Source: Streptomyces triticagri
Lineage (GTDB): Bacteria > Actinomycetota > Actinomycetes > Streptomycetales > Streptomycetaceae
DNA length: 64,000 nt
NCBI RefSeq assembly: GCF_003429565.1
Contig: NZ_QUAK01000051.1
Coordinates: forward strand, 1 to 64,000
Reading direction: 5' to 3'
Both the position numbers and the translations under genes were made by a program. The notes under the pieces were generated by a model, which ran no database searches, was not told the DNA's origin, and saw nothing but the letters and a program-made list of their open reading frames with translations. Below are positions 1 through 8,689 of the stretch, piece by piece (the first letter of the stretch is position 1; each line of letters opens with the position of its first letter).

Positions 1-1074
1 CGGCCCGGCCGCGCGCCTGCGCCCGCGGGGCGGACCGGGCGGCCGCGGCAGGCGGAGGTCGCGCGGCTCGCCGGGGTCTCGCAGACCACGGTCTCGCTGG
101 TGCTTGGCGGCAAGAAGCAGGGCCCGTCCATCTCGGACGAGACCCGGCAGAAGGTGCTCGACGCGGCCGGCCGCCTCGGCTACGTACCGGACCCGGCCGC
201 CCGCAGCCTCGCCGCCGCGCGCAACGACCTGCTCGGCGTCTTCAGCTTCACCGCCACCTTCCCCACGGATGTGCAGCACTCGTACTACCCGTTCCTGGTC
301 GGCGTGGAGCAGGAGGCGGCCGCGCGCGGCTACGACCTGGTGCTCTTCACCGGTTCCAGCACCGGCGGCGCCGGGGCCGGCAGTCAGGCGCTGCGCCGGG
401 CCCGGCTCGCGGACGGCTGTCTGTTCCTCGGCCGGCACGCGCCGGCCGCCGAGCTGCGCCGGCTCGTCGCGGACGGCTTCCCGGTCGTCCACCTGGGCCG
501 CCGCGACGAGTTGGAGGGCCTGCCCTGGGTCGGTGCCGACTACGTCAGTGCCAGCCGCGAGGTGGTGGAGCGGCTGGCCGAGCAGGGCCACCGGCGGATC
601 GTCCTGGTCCGTGAGGACGACGAGGCGCCCGCCTCCACCGACCGTGAACAGGGCTTCAGGGAAGGCCTCGAGGGCGCGGGCCTGCCGTCAGGACCCGATG
701 CCGTGGTGCGCTGCGGCGACCCGGAGCAGGACCTGACGCCGGAGCGGCTGCGCGAGTGGCTCGCGGACGGTGTCACCGCGTTCGTGGCCGAGGAGACCGA
801 CACCTCCGCCGTCTGGCGTGCGCTGCTCGCGGCCGCCGGCAAGGCGGGCCTCGACTGCCCCGGAGACGTGTCGCTCGCCCTGCTCGGCAGCCCGCCGCCC
901 GATCTGCGCGAGCAGCCCGTGCCCACCGGGTTCGACATCCCGCGGGCCCGGCTCGGCGCCGCCGCCGTACGGCTGCTCGCCGCCCTCGTCGCCGGCGAGG
1001 AGGCCGACGAACCGCTGGTGGCCTGCACATATCGCCCCGGCGCCACGTCGGGACCACCGCCCGAAGCCCGTTGA
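1..1074 (+). CDS. LacI/GalR-family transcriptional regulator (5' end outside window)
   Basis: The reading frame is open from base 1, so the start lies upstream of the window; the GTG at 100 is internal. The first residues give a LacI helix-turn-helix (AEVARLAGVSQTTVSLVL) and a hinge (LGYVPDPAARSLAA). The remaining ~290 residues fit the periplasmic-binding-like sensor domain (LLGVFSFTATFPT, then YPFLVGVEQEAAARGYDLV). It is co-directional with the FAD oxidoreductase 76 bp downstream and is probably the repressor of that catabolic operon. The effector is unknown but is likely a small metabolite related to the pathway. Family assignment is firm; the target genes are inferred from position. Confidence 0.93.
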   Translation, partial: RPGRAPAPAGRTGRPRQAEVARLAGVSQTTVSLVLGGKKQGPSISDETRQKVLDAAGRLGYVPDPAARSLAAARNDLLGVFSFTATFPTDVQHSYYPFLVGVEQEAAARGYDLVLFTGSSTGGAGAGSQALRRARLADGCLFLGRHAPAAELRRLVADGFPVVHLGRRDELEGLPWVGADYVSASREVVERLAEQGHRRIVLVREDDEAPASTDREQGFREGLEGAGLPSGPDAVVRCGDPEQDLTPERLREWLADGVTAFVAEETDTSAVWRALLAAAGKAGLDCPGDVSLALLGSPPPDLREQPVPTGFDIPRARLGAAAVRLLAALVAGEEADEPLVACTYRPGATSGPPPEAR

Positions 1075-1150
1075 CGTACGACAACTCCCGCACCTCGCAC
1101 AGCACTTCACCCCGCACCCCGCACAGCACGTCGCAAGGAGAACCGAACCC

Positions 1151-2761
1151 GTGACACCCGAACCTGACATCCTCATCGTCGGCGCAGGCCTCGGCGGCGT
1201 CGCCGCCGCCCTCGCCGCCTGCCGGGCCGGGCGGACCGTGGTCCTCACCGAGGAGACCGACTGGGTCGGCGGCCAGCTGACCTCGCAGGCCGTACCGCCC
1301 GACGAGCACCCCTGGGTCGAGCAGTTCGGCACCACCGCCTCGTACCGCAGCATGCGCGAGTCGATCCGGGACTACTACCGGCAGTGGTACCCGATGCGTT
1401 CCGAGGCCTCGGCGCTCGACCATCTGAACCCGGGCGCCGGCCGCGTCAGCAAGCTCTGCCACGAGCCGCGCGTCGCGCTCGCCGTCCTCGAGGGCATGCT
1501 CGCCCCGCACCGCGCGTCCGGCCGGCTCACCCTGCTGACCGAGCACGCACCGGTCGCCGCCGAGGCCGATAACGATGTCATCCGCTCGGTCACCCTGGAG
1601 AACCTGCGCGACGGCGAGCGGATCACCATCCCCGCGCGCTACGTCATCGACGCCACCGAGACCGGCGAGCTGCTCGAACTGGGCGGCGTGGAGCATGCGT
1701 TGGGCGCCGAGTCGCGCGCCGAGTTCGGCGAGCCGCACGCGCCCGAGGAGGCGCAGCCGCTGAACCAGCAGGGCATCACCGTCTGCTTCGCGCTCTCCCA
1801 CCACGAGGGCGAGAACCACGTCATCGAGCGCCCCATGGACTACGACTTCTGGCGCTCGTACCAGCCGGACTTCTGGCCGGGGCCGCTGCTCGGCTTCCTC
1901 GCGCCCGACCCGCGCTCCCTGGAGTCCGTGCCGCGTACGTTCGTACCGAACCCGGAGGTCGACCCGCTCGCCGTCAACGCCGACCAGAGCGCGGACGCGG
2001 GCGACAAGGAGCTGTGGGGCTTCCGCCGCATCCTGGCCAGGAAGCTGCACCGCCCGGGCGCCTTCGACTCGGACATCACGCTTGTCAACTGGCCGCTGAA
2101 CGACTACTGGCTGAAGCCGCTGATCGGCGCGGGCAAGGAGGTCTCGGCCCAAGCGGTCGCCGAGGCACGGCAGTTGTCGCTCTCCGTCCTGTACTGGCTG
2201 CAGACCGAGGCGCCCCGCGAGGACGGCGGCAAGGGCTTCCCGGGGCTGCGGATCCGCCCCGACATCACCGGCACCGCGGACGGCCTGGCGAAGGCGCCGT
2301 ACGTCCGCGAGTCCCGCCGTATCAAGGCCGTCACCACGGTCACCGAGCAGGACGTGGCCGTCGACGTGGTCGGCACGCACGGGCGCACCCGCTACCGGGA
2401 CTCGGTGGGCGTGGGCAGCTACCGGATCGACCTGCACCCGTCGACCGGCGGCGACAACTACATCGATGTCGGCTCGGTGCCGTTCGAGATCCCGCTCGGC
2501 GCCCTGGTGCCGCGCCGGGTCCGCAATCTGCTGCCGGCCGGCAAGAACATCGGCACCACGCACATCACCAACGGCTGCTACCGGCTCCACCCGGTGGAGT
2601 GGAACATCGGCGAGGTCGCGGGCGCCCTCGCCGCGCACTGCCTGAGCGAGGCGGTCGAGCCGCGCCAGGTGCAGGCCGAGGACAAGCGGTTCGAGGAGTT
2701 CGCCCGGCTGCTCGACCGCGAGGGAGTACAGCGCCACTGGCCCGACGTACGGGGCTACTGA
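1151..2761 (+). CDS. FAD-dependent oxidoreductase (FAD_oxidored family)
   Basis: A 536-residue flavoprotein. The GTG at 1151 is chosen because a good ribosome site (AAGGAGAA, about 1134-1141) precedes it and the dinucleotide-binding motif follows at once (ILIVGAGLGGVAAALAACRA, residues ~7-26), with TEETDWVGGQLT after it. This pattern, with the C-terminal GKNIGTTHITNGCYRLHP, is typical of the FAD_oxidored (PF12831) group of cytoplasmic oxidoreductases, often found in sugar and organic-acid catabolic loci. It opens an operon with a HyuA-like ATPase, an unknown protein and a permease. The substrate cannot be read from sequence; oxidation of the imported compound is an inference. Confidence 0.88.
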   Translation: MTPEPDILIVGAGLGGVAAALAACRAGRTVVLTEETDWVGGQLTSQAVPPDEHPWVEQFGTTASYRSMRESIRDYYRQWYPMRSEASALDHLNPGAGRVSKLCHEPRVALAVLEGMLAPHRASGRLTLLTEHAPVAAEADNDVIRSVTLENLRDGERITIPARYVIDATETGELLELGGVEHALGAESRAEFGEPHAPEEAQPLNQQGITVCFALSHHEGENHVIERPMDYDFWRSYQPDFWPGPLLGFLAPDPRSLESVPRTFVPNPEVDPLAVNADQSADAGDKELWGFRRILARKLHRPGAFDSDITLVNWPLNDYWLKPLIGAGKEVSAQAVAEARQLSLSVLYWLQTEAPREDGGKGFPGLRIRPDITGTADGLAKAPYVRESRRIKAVTTVTEQDVAVDVVGTHGRTRYRDSVGVGSYRIDLHPSTGGDNYIDVGSVPFEIPLGALVPRRVRNLLPAGKNIGTTHITNGCYRLHPVEWNIGEVAGALAAHCLSEAVEPRQVQAEDKRFEEFARLLDREGVQRHWPDVRGY

Positions 2762-2897
2762 ATTCGGCGCCCGGACGCCACTGGTACGGCTCCACCCGTA
2801 CCCGCAGTCCGGCGCCGGCTGCCGGGTGGGACAGCTCCACCTGTCCCACCCGGCCCGCCCGCGCACGTGCCACACCCGCACAAGGAGGTGCCCTGAC

Positions 2898-5027
2898 ATG
2901 ACCACCCACCGCATCCGCGTCGGCATCGACGTGGGCGGAACCTTCACCGACGCCGTGGCTGTGGACGCCACGTCCCTGGAGTTGCTCGGCCAGGTGAAGG
3001 TCCCCACCAGCCACCACCACGAGGACGGCGTCGCGCACGGCATCGTGGAAGCTCTCGGCCGGCTCTTGGAGGAGACCGGCCGCGCCCCGGAGGACGTCGC
3101 CTTCCTGGCGCACGGAACGACTCAGGCTACCAACGCCCTTCTGGAGGGCGATGTCGCCACCGTCGGTCTGATCGGTATCGGGACCGGACCGAGCGCCTTC
3201 CTCACCCGCCGCCTCGGCGCACTCGGCAAGCTCGAACTCACCCCCGGCAAGCGGCTCCCGCTGGCCTACGCACATGTCGCCGACCCCGGCGACCGGGCCG
3301 CCGTGCAGCGCGCCGCCGATGCCCTGGTCCAGGACGGCGCCGAGGTCCTGGTGGCCAGCGAGCCGTTCAGCGTCGACCGTCCCGAGGGCGAGGAGGCGGT
3401 GCGCGAGGCGGCCCGCGGGCACGGCCTTCCGATGACCGCGGCACACGAGATCACCTCGCTCTACGGGCTGCACAAGCGCACCCGTACCGCCGTGGTGAAC
3501 GCGGCGATCCTGCCGCGGATGCTGGCCACCGCGGACCTGGTCGACGCGTCCATCACCAAGGCCGGGGTGACCTCGCCGCTGATGGTGATGCGCTGCGACG
3601 GCGGTGTGATGTCCCTGGACGAGATGCGGCGCAGGCCGCTGCTCACGGTGCTGTCCGGGCCGGCCGCCGGGGTCGCGGGCGCGCTGATGCAGGAGCGGAT
3701 CAGCGAGGGCGTCTTCCTGGAGACCGGCGGTACGTCCACCGACATCAGCGTGGTGCGGCGCGGCAAGGTCGCCGTCCAACATGCCACGATCCTCGGCAAG
3801 AAGTCGTATCTGAACGCCCTGGACGTACGGACCGTGGGCGTCGGCGGCGGCTCGATGGTGCGGATCGGCGGCGGCAAGGTGACCGGGGTGGGGCCGCGCA
3901 GTGCGCACATCGCCGGTCTGCCGTACGCCTGTTTCGCGACCGCGGACGATCTGCGGGACGCCACCGTCGCCACGATCAGGCCGATGGCGGACGACCCCGC
4001 CGACTACGCGGTGCTCGACGCCGCCGGCGGCCGCTTCGCGATCACCATGACCTGCGCGGCGAACGCGCTCGGCCGGGTCCCCGAGGGCGACTTCGCCCGC
4101 TGCGACCGGGACGTGGCGCGGGCCGCGATCGCACCGCTCGCCGCGCAGCTCGGCACGGACGTCGACGACGCCGCGGCGAAGATCCTGGACGCGGGTACGG
4201 CGCAGGTGCGCACGGTCGTGGACGCGATGGTCCGCGACTACCGCCTCGACAAGGACACCGCCGTACTTGTGGGCGGTGGCGGAGGCGCGGCCTCCGTCAC
4301 CCCGCATCTGGCCGCGGTCAGCGGTGTCGAGGGCCGGATCGCCAAGCACAGCGAGGTGATCAGCCCGATCGGCGTGGCCCTCGCCCTGGTCCGCGAGCAG
4401 ATCGAGCGGATCATCCCGGGTGCCGGGCAGGAGCAGATCCTCGGCGTACGGGCGGAGGCGGAGGCCGCGGTCGTCGCGCAGGGTGCGGCGGCCGAGGGCG
4501 TCGAGGTCGAGGTGACCGTGGACCCGCAGACCAGCACGGTGCGGGCGGTCGCCACCGGCGCCACCGAGCTGCGCACCCAGGACCGGGCGCACCGCGCCGA
4601 CGACGACGAGCGCCTGCGTACCGCCGCCGCCAGCCTGAAGACCGACGCCTCCGCGGTCGAGGTGCTCGCCGGCACTCCGGCGCACACGGTCTACGGCACC
4701 GAACTGCGGCGCCGGATGCGGGCCACCCGCCGCCCCGTGCGGATCGTGGACGCCGACGGTGTGGTCCGGCTGCACGTCGCCGACGCCCATGTGGAATCCA
4801 CGACCGTCGCCGATGCGCCGAGTGTCCTGGCCCGCCTGGTCAAGGAGAAGACCTCCTACGGCGACGGCGGCGTACGGGCGCCCGCGGTGCGGCTGCTGCT
4901 CGGCTCACGGATCGCCGACCTCTCCGGCGTACTGGAACCGGAACCGCTGCTCGCGCTCGCACGCGGCGAACTGCGCGCGCGGCTCGGCAGCGAGCCGGTG
5001 GTGGCGGTCGTCGAGGTGCGGTCGTGA
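2898..5027 (+). CDS. Hydantoinase/oxoprolinase family protein (HyuA-like ATPase subunit)
   Basis: A 709-residue protein. The ATG at 2898 follows AAGGAGG at 2882-2888. It carries the actin-like ATP-binding signature (RVGIDVGGTFTDAVAVD), HGTTQATNALLEGD, a central LSGPAAGVAGAL and ETGGTSTDISVV, which together define the N-terminal plus HyuA domains of hydantoinase A, 5-oxoprolinase and acetone carboxylase beta subunits. Members use ATP to activate a lactam, hydantoin or carbonyl substrate, normally with a HyuB partner. No HyuB-like gene is present nearby, which is unusual. Its 3' end overlaps the next gene by 4 bp (GTGA), so the two are translationally coupled. Substrate unknown. Confidence 0.92.
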   Translation: MTTHRIRVGIDVGGTFTDAVAVDATSLELLGQVKVPTSHHHEDGVAHGIVEALGRLLEETGRAPEDVAFLAHGTTQATNALLEGDVATVGLIGIGTGPSAFLTRRLGALGKLELTPGKRLPLAYAHVADPGDRAAVQRAADALVQDGAEVLVASEPFSVDRPEGEEAVREAARGHGLPMTAAHEITSLYGLHKRTRTAVVNAAILPRMLATADLVDASITKAGVTSPLMVMRCDGGVMSLDEMRRRPLLTVLSGPAAGVAGALMQERISEGVFLETGGTSTDISVVRRGKVAVQHATILGKKSYLNALDVRTVGVGGGSMVRIGGGKVTGVGPRSAHIAGLPYACFATADDLRDATVATIRPMADDPADYAVLDAAGGRFAITMTCAANALGRVPEGDFARCDRDVARAAIAPLAAQLGTDVDDAAAKILDAGTAQVRTVVDAMVRDYRLDKDTAVLVGGGGGAASVTPHLAAVSGVEGRIAKHSEVISPIGVALALVREQIERIIPGAGQEQILGVRAEAEAAVVAQGAAAEGVEVEVTVDPQTSTVRAVATGATELRTQDRAHRADDDERLRTAAASLKTDASAVEVLAGTPAHTVYGTELRRRMRATRRPVRIVDADGVVRLHVADAHVESTTVADAPSVLARLVKEKTSYGDGGVRAPAVRLLLGSRIADLSGVLEPEPLLALARGELRARLGSEPVVAVVEVRS

Positions 5028-5644
5028 CGGCGGGGGTGCGCGAGGTGGGCACCGACCTGGACGAGGTGGGCACCGATCTGGACACCGCCGACGACATCGA
5101 CCTCGCGGTACGGCTGCTGGCCGGCACGCCCACGCACGAGGCCCGCGACCCGGAGCTGCTGCGCCAATGGGCGTACGCCGCCGACGAGTTCGGGTCCGCG
5201 CTGCCGGCCACCGACCTCGACTCCGACTTCCACGCCGAGATCGTCGAGCGCACCGACGGACTCGAGCTCGGCCTGATCGCCCGCTACCGGTCGCGGCCCC
5301 GGCCCACCGTCGAGCTGTTCACCGACACCCTGGACGCCGCCGAGGCACTGATCGACGCACGCGGCTGGCGGCACTGGTACCCGCCGGGCTCCCCGCGCGC
5401 CGCCGCCCTCGCCCACGAGGCCGTGCACGAGCGGCTGCACCACGGCCCGGACCGCGACGCACTCAGGCGCGCGCTCGGCCATGTGGTCCTGAGAGCCGGC
5501 CGGTTCACCCGGTACGGCCATGTGGCGGGCGCCGAGGAGATCGCCGCGCACGCGTACGCCCGCACCGTCTGCGGCCTGGGCCGCAGCCCCCTGCACCTGA
5601 CGGCCGCGCTCGCCGACGCGGTCGCCCGAAGAGAAGTGAAGTGA
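5024..5644 (+). CDS. Unrecognised protein with an HExxH-like motif, coupled to the HyuA-like gene
   Basis: A 206-residue acidic soluble protein with no signal peptide or membrane segment. The start GTG overlaps the upstream stop (GTGA), strong evidence for a real, coupled gene. It begins with a short duplicated phrase (EVGTDLDEVGTDLD). A helical stretch around residues 126-134 contains AHEAVHERL, matching HExxH, with further histidines just after (LHHGP) and later RYGHVAGAEEIAAHAY. The histidine/glutamate spacing could bind a metal, but no protease or ferritin family was recognised. Position between a HyuA-like ATPase and a permease suggests a pathway-specific enzyme or accessory subunit, perhaps in place of the missing HyuB. 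Confidence 0.72.
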   Translation: MTAGVREVGTDLDEVGTDLDTADDIDLAVRLLAGTPTHEARDPELLRQWAYAADEFGSALPATDLDSDFHAEIVERTDGLELGLIARYRSRPRPTVELFTDTLDAAEALIDARGWRHWYPPGSPRAAALAHEAVHERLHHGPDRDALRRALGHVVLRAGRFTRYGHVAGAEEIAAHAYARTVCGLGRSPLHLTAALADAVARREVK

Positions 5645-5648
5645 CGTC

Positions 5649-6929
5649 ATGGGCGTTGTCATCCTCATCATCATGGCGGCCGGAGTCGCCGCCATGCTCA
5701 CCCGCAAACTCCCCACCGCCTTCGCCCTGGTGCTGCTCGGCGTCGCCATCGCGGTCGTCGCCGGAGCGTCCTTCACCGGCAAGGAGAGCGTCCTGGACAC
5801 GGTCCTCCAGGAGGGCTCGCCGATGCTCGCCTCGACGATGATCGCGGTGCTGCTCGGTTCCTGGCTCGGCAAGCTCCTCGACGAGACGGGCATCGCAGGC
5901 ACCATCGTCCGCAAGATCGTCGAATTCGGCGGCGACCGGCCAACTGTCGTGGCTCTGGGCGTACTCGGCGTCTCGGCTCTCATCGGTACGGTCACGGGCT
6001 CGGCGCCCGCCGCGATGCTCGCCGGCATCATCGGCATCCCCGCGATGATCGCCGTGGGCATCCCCAAGGTCACCGCGGCCGGCACCATCCTGATGGGCAT
6101 CGCCGTCGGTGTGCCCTTCGAGCTGCCGATCTGGCAGTTCTTCTCCACGGCGCTCGATCTGCCGGTGCCGCAGGTGCGCGACTTCATGGTGAAGCTGTTC
6201 CCGTTCGCCCTGGTCGCCGCGGTCGCCTACGTACTGATCGAGTCCCGGCGGCGCGGAGTCGAGCACACCTGGTCCCTCAAGTCGGCCTCCGCGGCCCCGA
6301 CTTCACGCCGTGAGCGGCTCGGCGACGCACCCTGGTACGCGCTGATCACCCCTGTGATCCCGCTGATCCTGGCCCTCGGCTTCGAGCTCGCCATCATCCC
6401 CTCCCTCCTCGCCGGCGTGCTCTACGCACTGATCACCACGACCCGGCCGCGCGAGATGAACAAGCGCCTGCTGCGCACCCTGTACGGCGGCTTCGAGGTG
6501 GCCGCCCCGCCGATCGCCCTCTTCATCGCCATCGGCATCCTGCTCGCCGCCGTCCAACTTCCCGGCGCCATCGAGGCGTTGGAGCCGCTGGTGAAGGCGG
6601 TCAGCCCGCAGAACCCGGTGCTGTTCGTGCTGGTCTTCACCCTGCTCGTGCCGCTGTGCCTGTACCGCGGCCCGCTCAATGTGTACGGCCTCGGCGCGGG
6701 CATCGCCGGCGTCCTCATCGCGGCCGGCATCTACCCGGCGGTCGCGGTGCTCGGCATCGCCGCCTCGTACAACCAGGTCTTCGGCGTCGCCGACCCGACC
6801 AGTACGCAGACCGTGTGGAGCGCCCAGTACGCGGGGGTGAGCCCGCAGCAGGTGATGATCCGCACCCTGCCGTACGTGTGGGCGGTCGCCCTCGGCGGCT
6901 TCTGCGTCACCGCGGCCGCGCATCTGTGA
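5649..6929 (+). CDS. Ion-transporter-superfamily permease (organic-anion uptake type)
   Basis: A 426-residue, almost wholly hydrophobic protein with about 10-12 predicted membrane segments. It begins 4 bp after the preceding stop. Features such as the half-way hairpin region VTGSAPAAMLAGIIGIPAMI followed by VTAAGTILMGIAVGVPFELP, and a second similar segment near YRGPLNVYGLGAGIAGVLI, resemble the GntP/CitM/DctM-like ion transporter superfamily that imports carboxylates or gluconate-like acids with cations. It probably brings in the substrate of the upstream FAD oxidoreductase and HyuA-like enzyme. The exact family and the transported compound are not settled. Confidence 0.78.
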   Translation: MGVVILIIMAAGVAAMLTRKLPTAFALVLLGVAIAVVAGASFTGKESVLDTVLQEGSPMLASTMIAVLLGSWLGKLLDETGIAGTIVRKIVEFGGDRPTVVALGVLGVSALIGTVTGSAPAAMLAGIIGIPAMIAVGIPKVTAAGTILMGIAVGVPFELPIWQFFSTALDLPVPQVRDFMVKLFPFALVAAVAYVLIESRRRGVEHTWSLKSASAAPTSRRERLGDAPWYALITPVIPLILALGFELAIIPSLLAGVLYALITTTRPREMNKRLLRTLYGGFEVAAPPIALFIAIGILLAAVQLPGAIEALEPLVKAVSPQNPVLFVLVFTLLVPLCLYRGPLNVYGLGAGIAGVLIAAGIYPAVAVLGIAASYNQVFGVADPTSTQTVWSAQYAGVSPQQVMIRTLPYVWAVALGGFCVTAAAHL

Positions 6930-6993
6930 GCGATCCGCAACCACCTCGATCCACTCGCCCGCATGACCCCAACTCCCGGGACGGAGAACGGAC

Positions 6994-8028
6994 ATGAACG
7001 AGCACCACGAGCCGCAGCACCAGCACAGCGCCACCCGCCCCTTCGGCCGCCGCACCCTGCTGCGCGGCGCCGCCGCCACCGGCACGGTCCTCGCGGTCGG
7101 TGCCACCGTGGCCCCGAGCGCGGCGGCCGCCCCCGGCGGCTTCCCCGACTACACGTACGTCAAGACCCTGCTCAAGCCCTCCGACCTGAAGTACAACCCC
7201 ACCGGCGAGATCATCTTCCCGTGCATCCGCGGCGCCGAGGGCCGCGTCCCGGGCGCGCTCGGCCGCTACTACCTCTACTACGCGCCGCACGACGCCCCCG
7301 GTGGCATCTGCCTGGCGTACGGCGACTCCCTCGAGGGCCCCTTCACCGAGTACCCGCACAACCCGATCGTCTCCAACGTCTGGTCCCCGCACTACGACGT
7401 CAGCCATGTCTCGTCCCCGCACGTGCTGTGGAACGAGGACGCGCAGGAGATGTGGCTGTACTTCCACGGCGAGAACACCACGACCCGCCTCGCCCGCTCC
7501 AAGAACGGCATCGACTTCACGTACGACCGCACGGTCCTCACCACCGCCATGCAGCCGCCCGGCACCACGGAGACCTCCTACGCCCGGGTCTTCCGGCACG
7601 ACCTGCCGGACCGCGGCGCCCGCTATGTGATGCTCTTCATGCTGAACAACGCCTCCAACCACCGTGACATCGGCTGGGGTTGGTCCGCGGACGGCCTGTC
7701 CTGGACCTTCGACCAGACCCCGCTGGTGCGGCACTCGGACGTCGGCGCCCAGGACATCGGCGCCCCGCACCTGCTCACCCGGGGCGGCACCGCGTACGTC
7801 GTCTACCACTGCGACAAGGGCAGTGGCGGCAACATCCTCATCACCGAGGTCGGCGCCGACTTCTCCCGCCGCGAGCACCTCGGCATCCTCCACGAGTCCA
7901 TGGACGAGGACCCGGACGACGGCCGCTCCGCGGCACCCAGCTTCGGCACCGAGGACGGCGTGCCGTACATGGTCTACGAGGCGGGCGAGCGCTTGAGCGG
8001 GGCGATCGCGCTGGCGCGCGGGAAGTAG
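6994..8028 (+). CDS. Tat-exported five-bladed beta-propeller glycosidase-like protein
   Basis: A 344-residue secreted protein. The N-terminus has a twin-arginine signal (GRRTLLRGAAATGTVLAVGA) and an AAA-A cleavage region near residue 47. The mature part has repeated propeller phrases: GRYYLYYAPHD, GICLAYGDSLEGPFTEY, MWLYFHGENTTTRLARS, IGWGWSADGLSWTF, AYVVYHCDKG and VPYMVYEAGERLSGAIALARG. These resemble GH43/GH117-type five-bladed propellers that cut or bind polysaccharides outside the cell. It lies 64 bp after the permease with its own ribosome site, so it may share the LacI control. It could release the substrate for the operon; no catalytic acid was assigned with confidence. Confidence 0.8.
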   Translation: MNEHHEPQHQHSATRPFGRRTLLRGAAATGTVLAVGATVAPSAAAAPGGFPDYTYVKTLLKPSDLKYNPTGEIIFPCIRGAEGRVPGALGRYYLYYAPHDAPGGICLAYGDSLEGPFTEYPHNPIVSNVWSPHYDVSHVSSPHVLWNEDAQEMWLYFHGENTTTRLARSKNGIDFTYDRTVLTTAMQPPGTTETSYARVFRHDLPDRGARYVMLFMLNNASNHRDIGWGWSADGLSWTFDQTPLVRHSDVGAQDIGAPHLLTRGGTAYVVYHCDKGSGGNILITEVGADFSRREHLGILHESMDEDPDDGRSAAPSFGTEDGVPYMVYEAGERLSGAIALARGK

Positions 8029-8056
8029 GGGCGCCCGGCGTCGCGGAGGGCCGGGG

Positions 8057-8679
8057 TCAGGGTCGCCCCGGCACCTCCCCGGCCTCCTGCACGAGCAGCG
8101 CGATCTGCACCCGGCTGGTCAGGTCCAGTTTGGCCAGGACGCGGGAGATGTGCGTCTTGACGGTCGGGACCGACAGGTGGAGGTCCGCGGCGATCTGCGC
8201 GTTCGAGCCGCCGCCCGTGACCGCCACGGCCACCTCGCGCTCGCGACCGCCACGGCCACCTCGCGCTCGCGGTCGCCGAGCCGCGCGAGCCGCTCACGGG
8301 CGTGGTCGGCCCGCGCGCTTCTGCTGCGGCCCGCCCCCGCGGCCACCTGGTCGATGAGCTGCCGGGTCACCTCCGGCGAGAGCACCGGATCGCCGGCCGC
8401 GACCCTCCGTACCGCCGTCACGATCTCCTGCGGGGGCATGTCCTTCACCACGAAGCCCGCGGCTCCCGCGCGCAGCGCCTCGGCGGCGGCGAGGCCGTCC
8501 ACGCCGGGCATCCGGATGTCCATCAGGACGACGTCGGGGGAGTGCCGGGCCACCAGCGGCCCCACCTCGGCGCCGTCGCCCGCCTCCGCCACGACCTCGA
8601 TGTCCGGCGCACCGGCGAGCATCAGGCGCAGCCCGGAGCGGACGAGCGGGTCGTCGTCGACCAGGAGTACGCGGATCAT
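8057..8679 (-). pseudogene. NarL/LuxR-type response regulator, frameshifted and with a shortened receiver
   Basis: The start is ATG at 8679 (MIRVLLVDDDPLVRSG), 10 bp after the upstream kinase. The receiver reads normally to VLMDIRMPGVDGLAAAEAL but then passes straight to RAGAAGFVVKDMPP, so about 20-25 residues that normally hold strand 4 and the conserved Thr/Ser (LTTF-like segment) are missing. Reading then reaches REREVAVAV and is thrown out of frame by a 26-bp tandem duplication (8219-8270). With one copy removed, frame continues as a perfect LuxR HTH (NAQIAADLHLSVPTVKTHIS) to a stop at 8057, giving 198 residues instead of the usual ~215-225. It is probably inactive, unless the duplication is an assembly error. 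Confidence 0.88.
8219..8270. repeat. 26-bp perfect tandem duplication inside the response regulator
   Basis: Two identical 26-bp copies lie head to tail at 8219-8244 and 8245-8270, each starting gaccgccacggccacctcgc. Because 26 is not a multiple of 3, the duplication shifts the frame of the response-regulator gene. Loss of one copy would restore it, so the site could also behave as a reversible switch. Confidence 0.95.
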
Positions 8680-8689
8680 CGCGGTCACG

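Noticed and set aside
773..3043. Long open frame on the minus strand opposite the FAD oxidoreductase
   Set aside because: It has no recognisable domains and runs antisense to a clear flavoprotein. Long antisense frames are expected from very high GC at codon third positions.
2565..4790. 741-codon minus-strand frame opposite the HyuA-like gene
   Set aside because: Low-complexity His/Arg/Gly composition and no motifs; antisense shadow of a clear HyuA-like gene.
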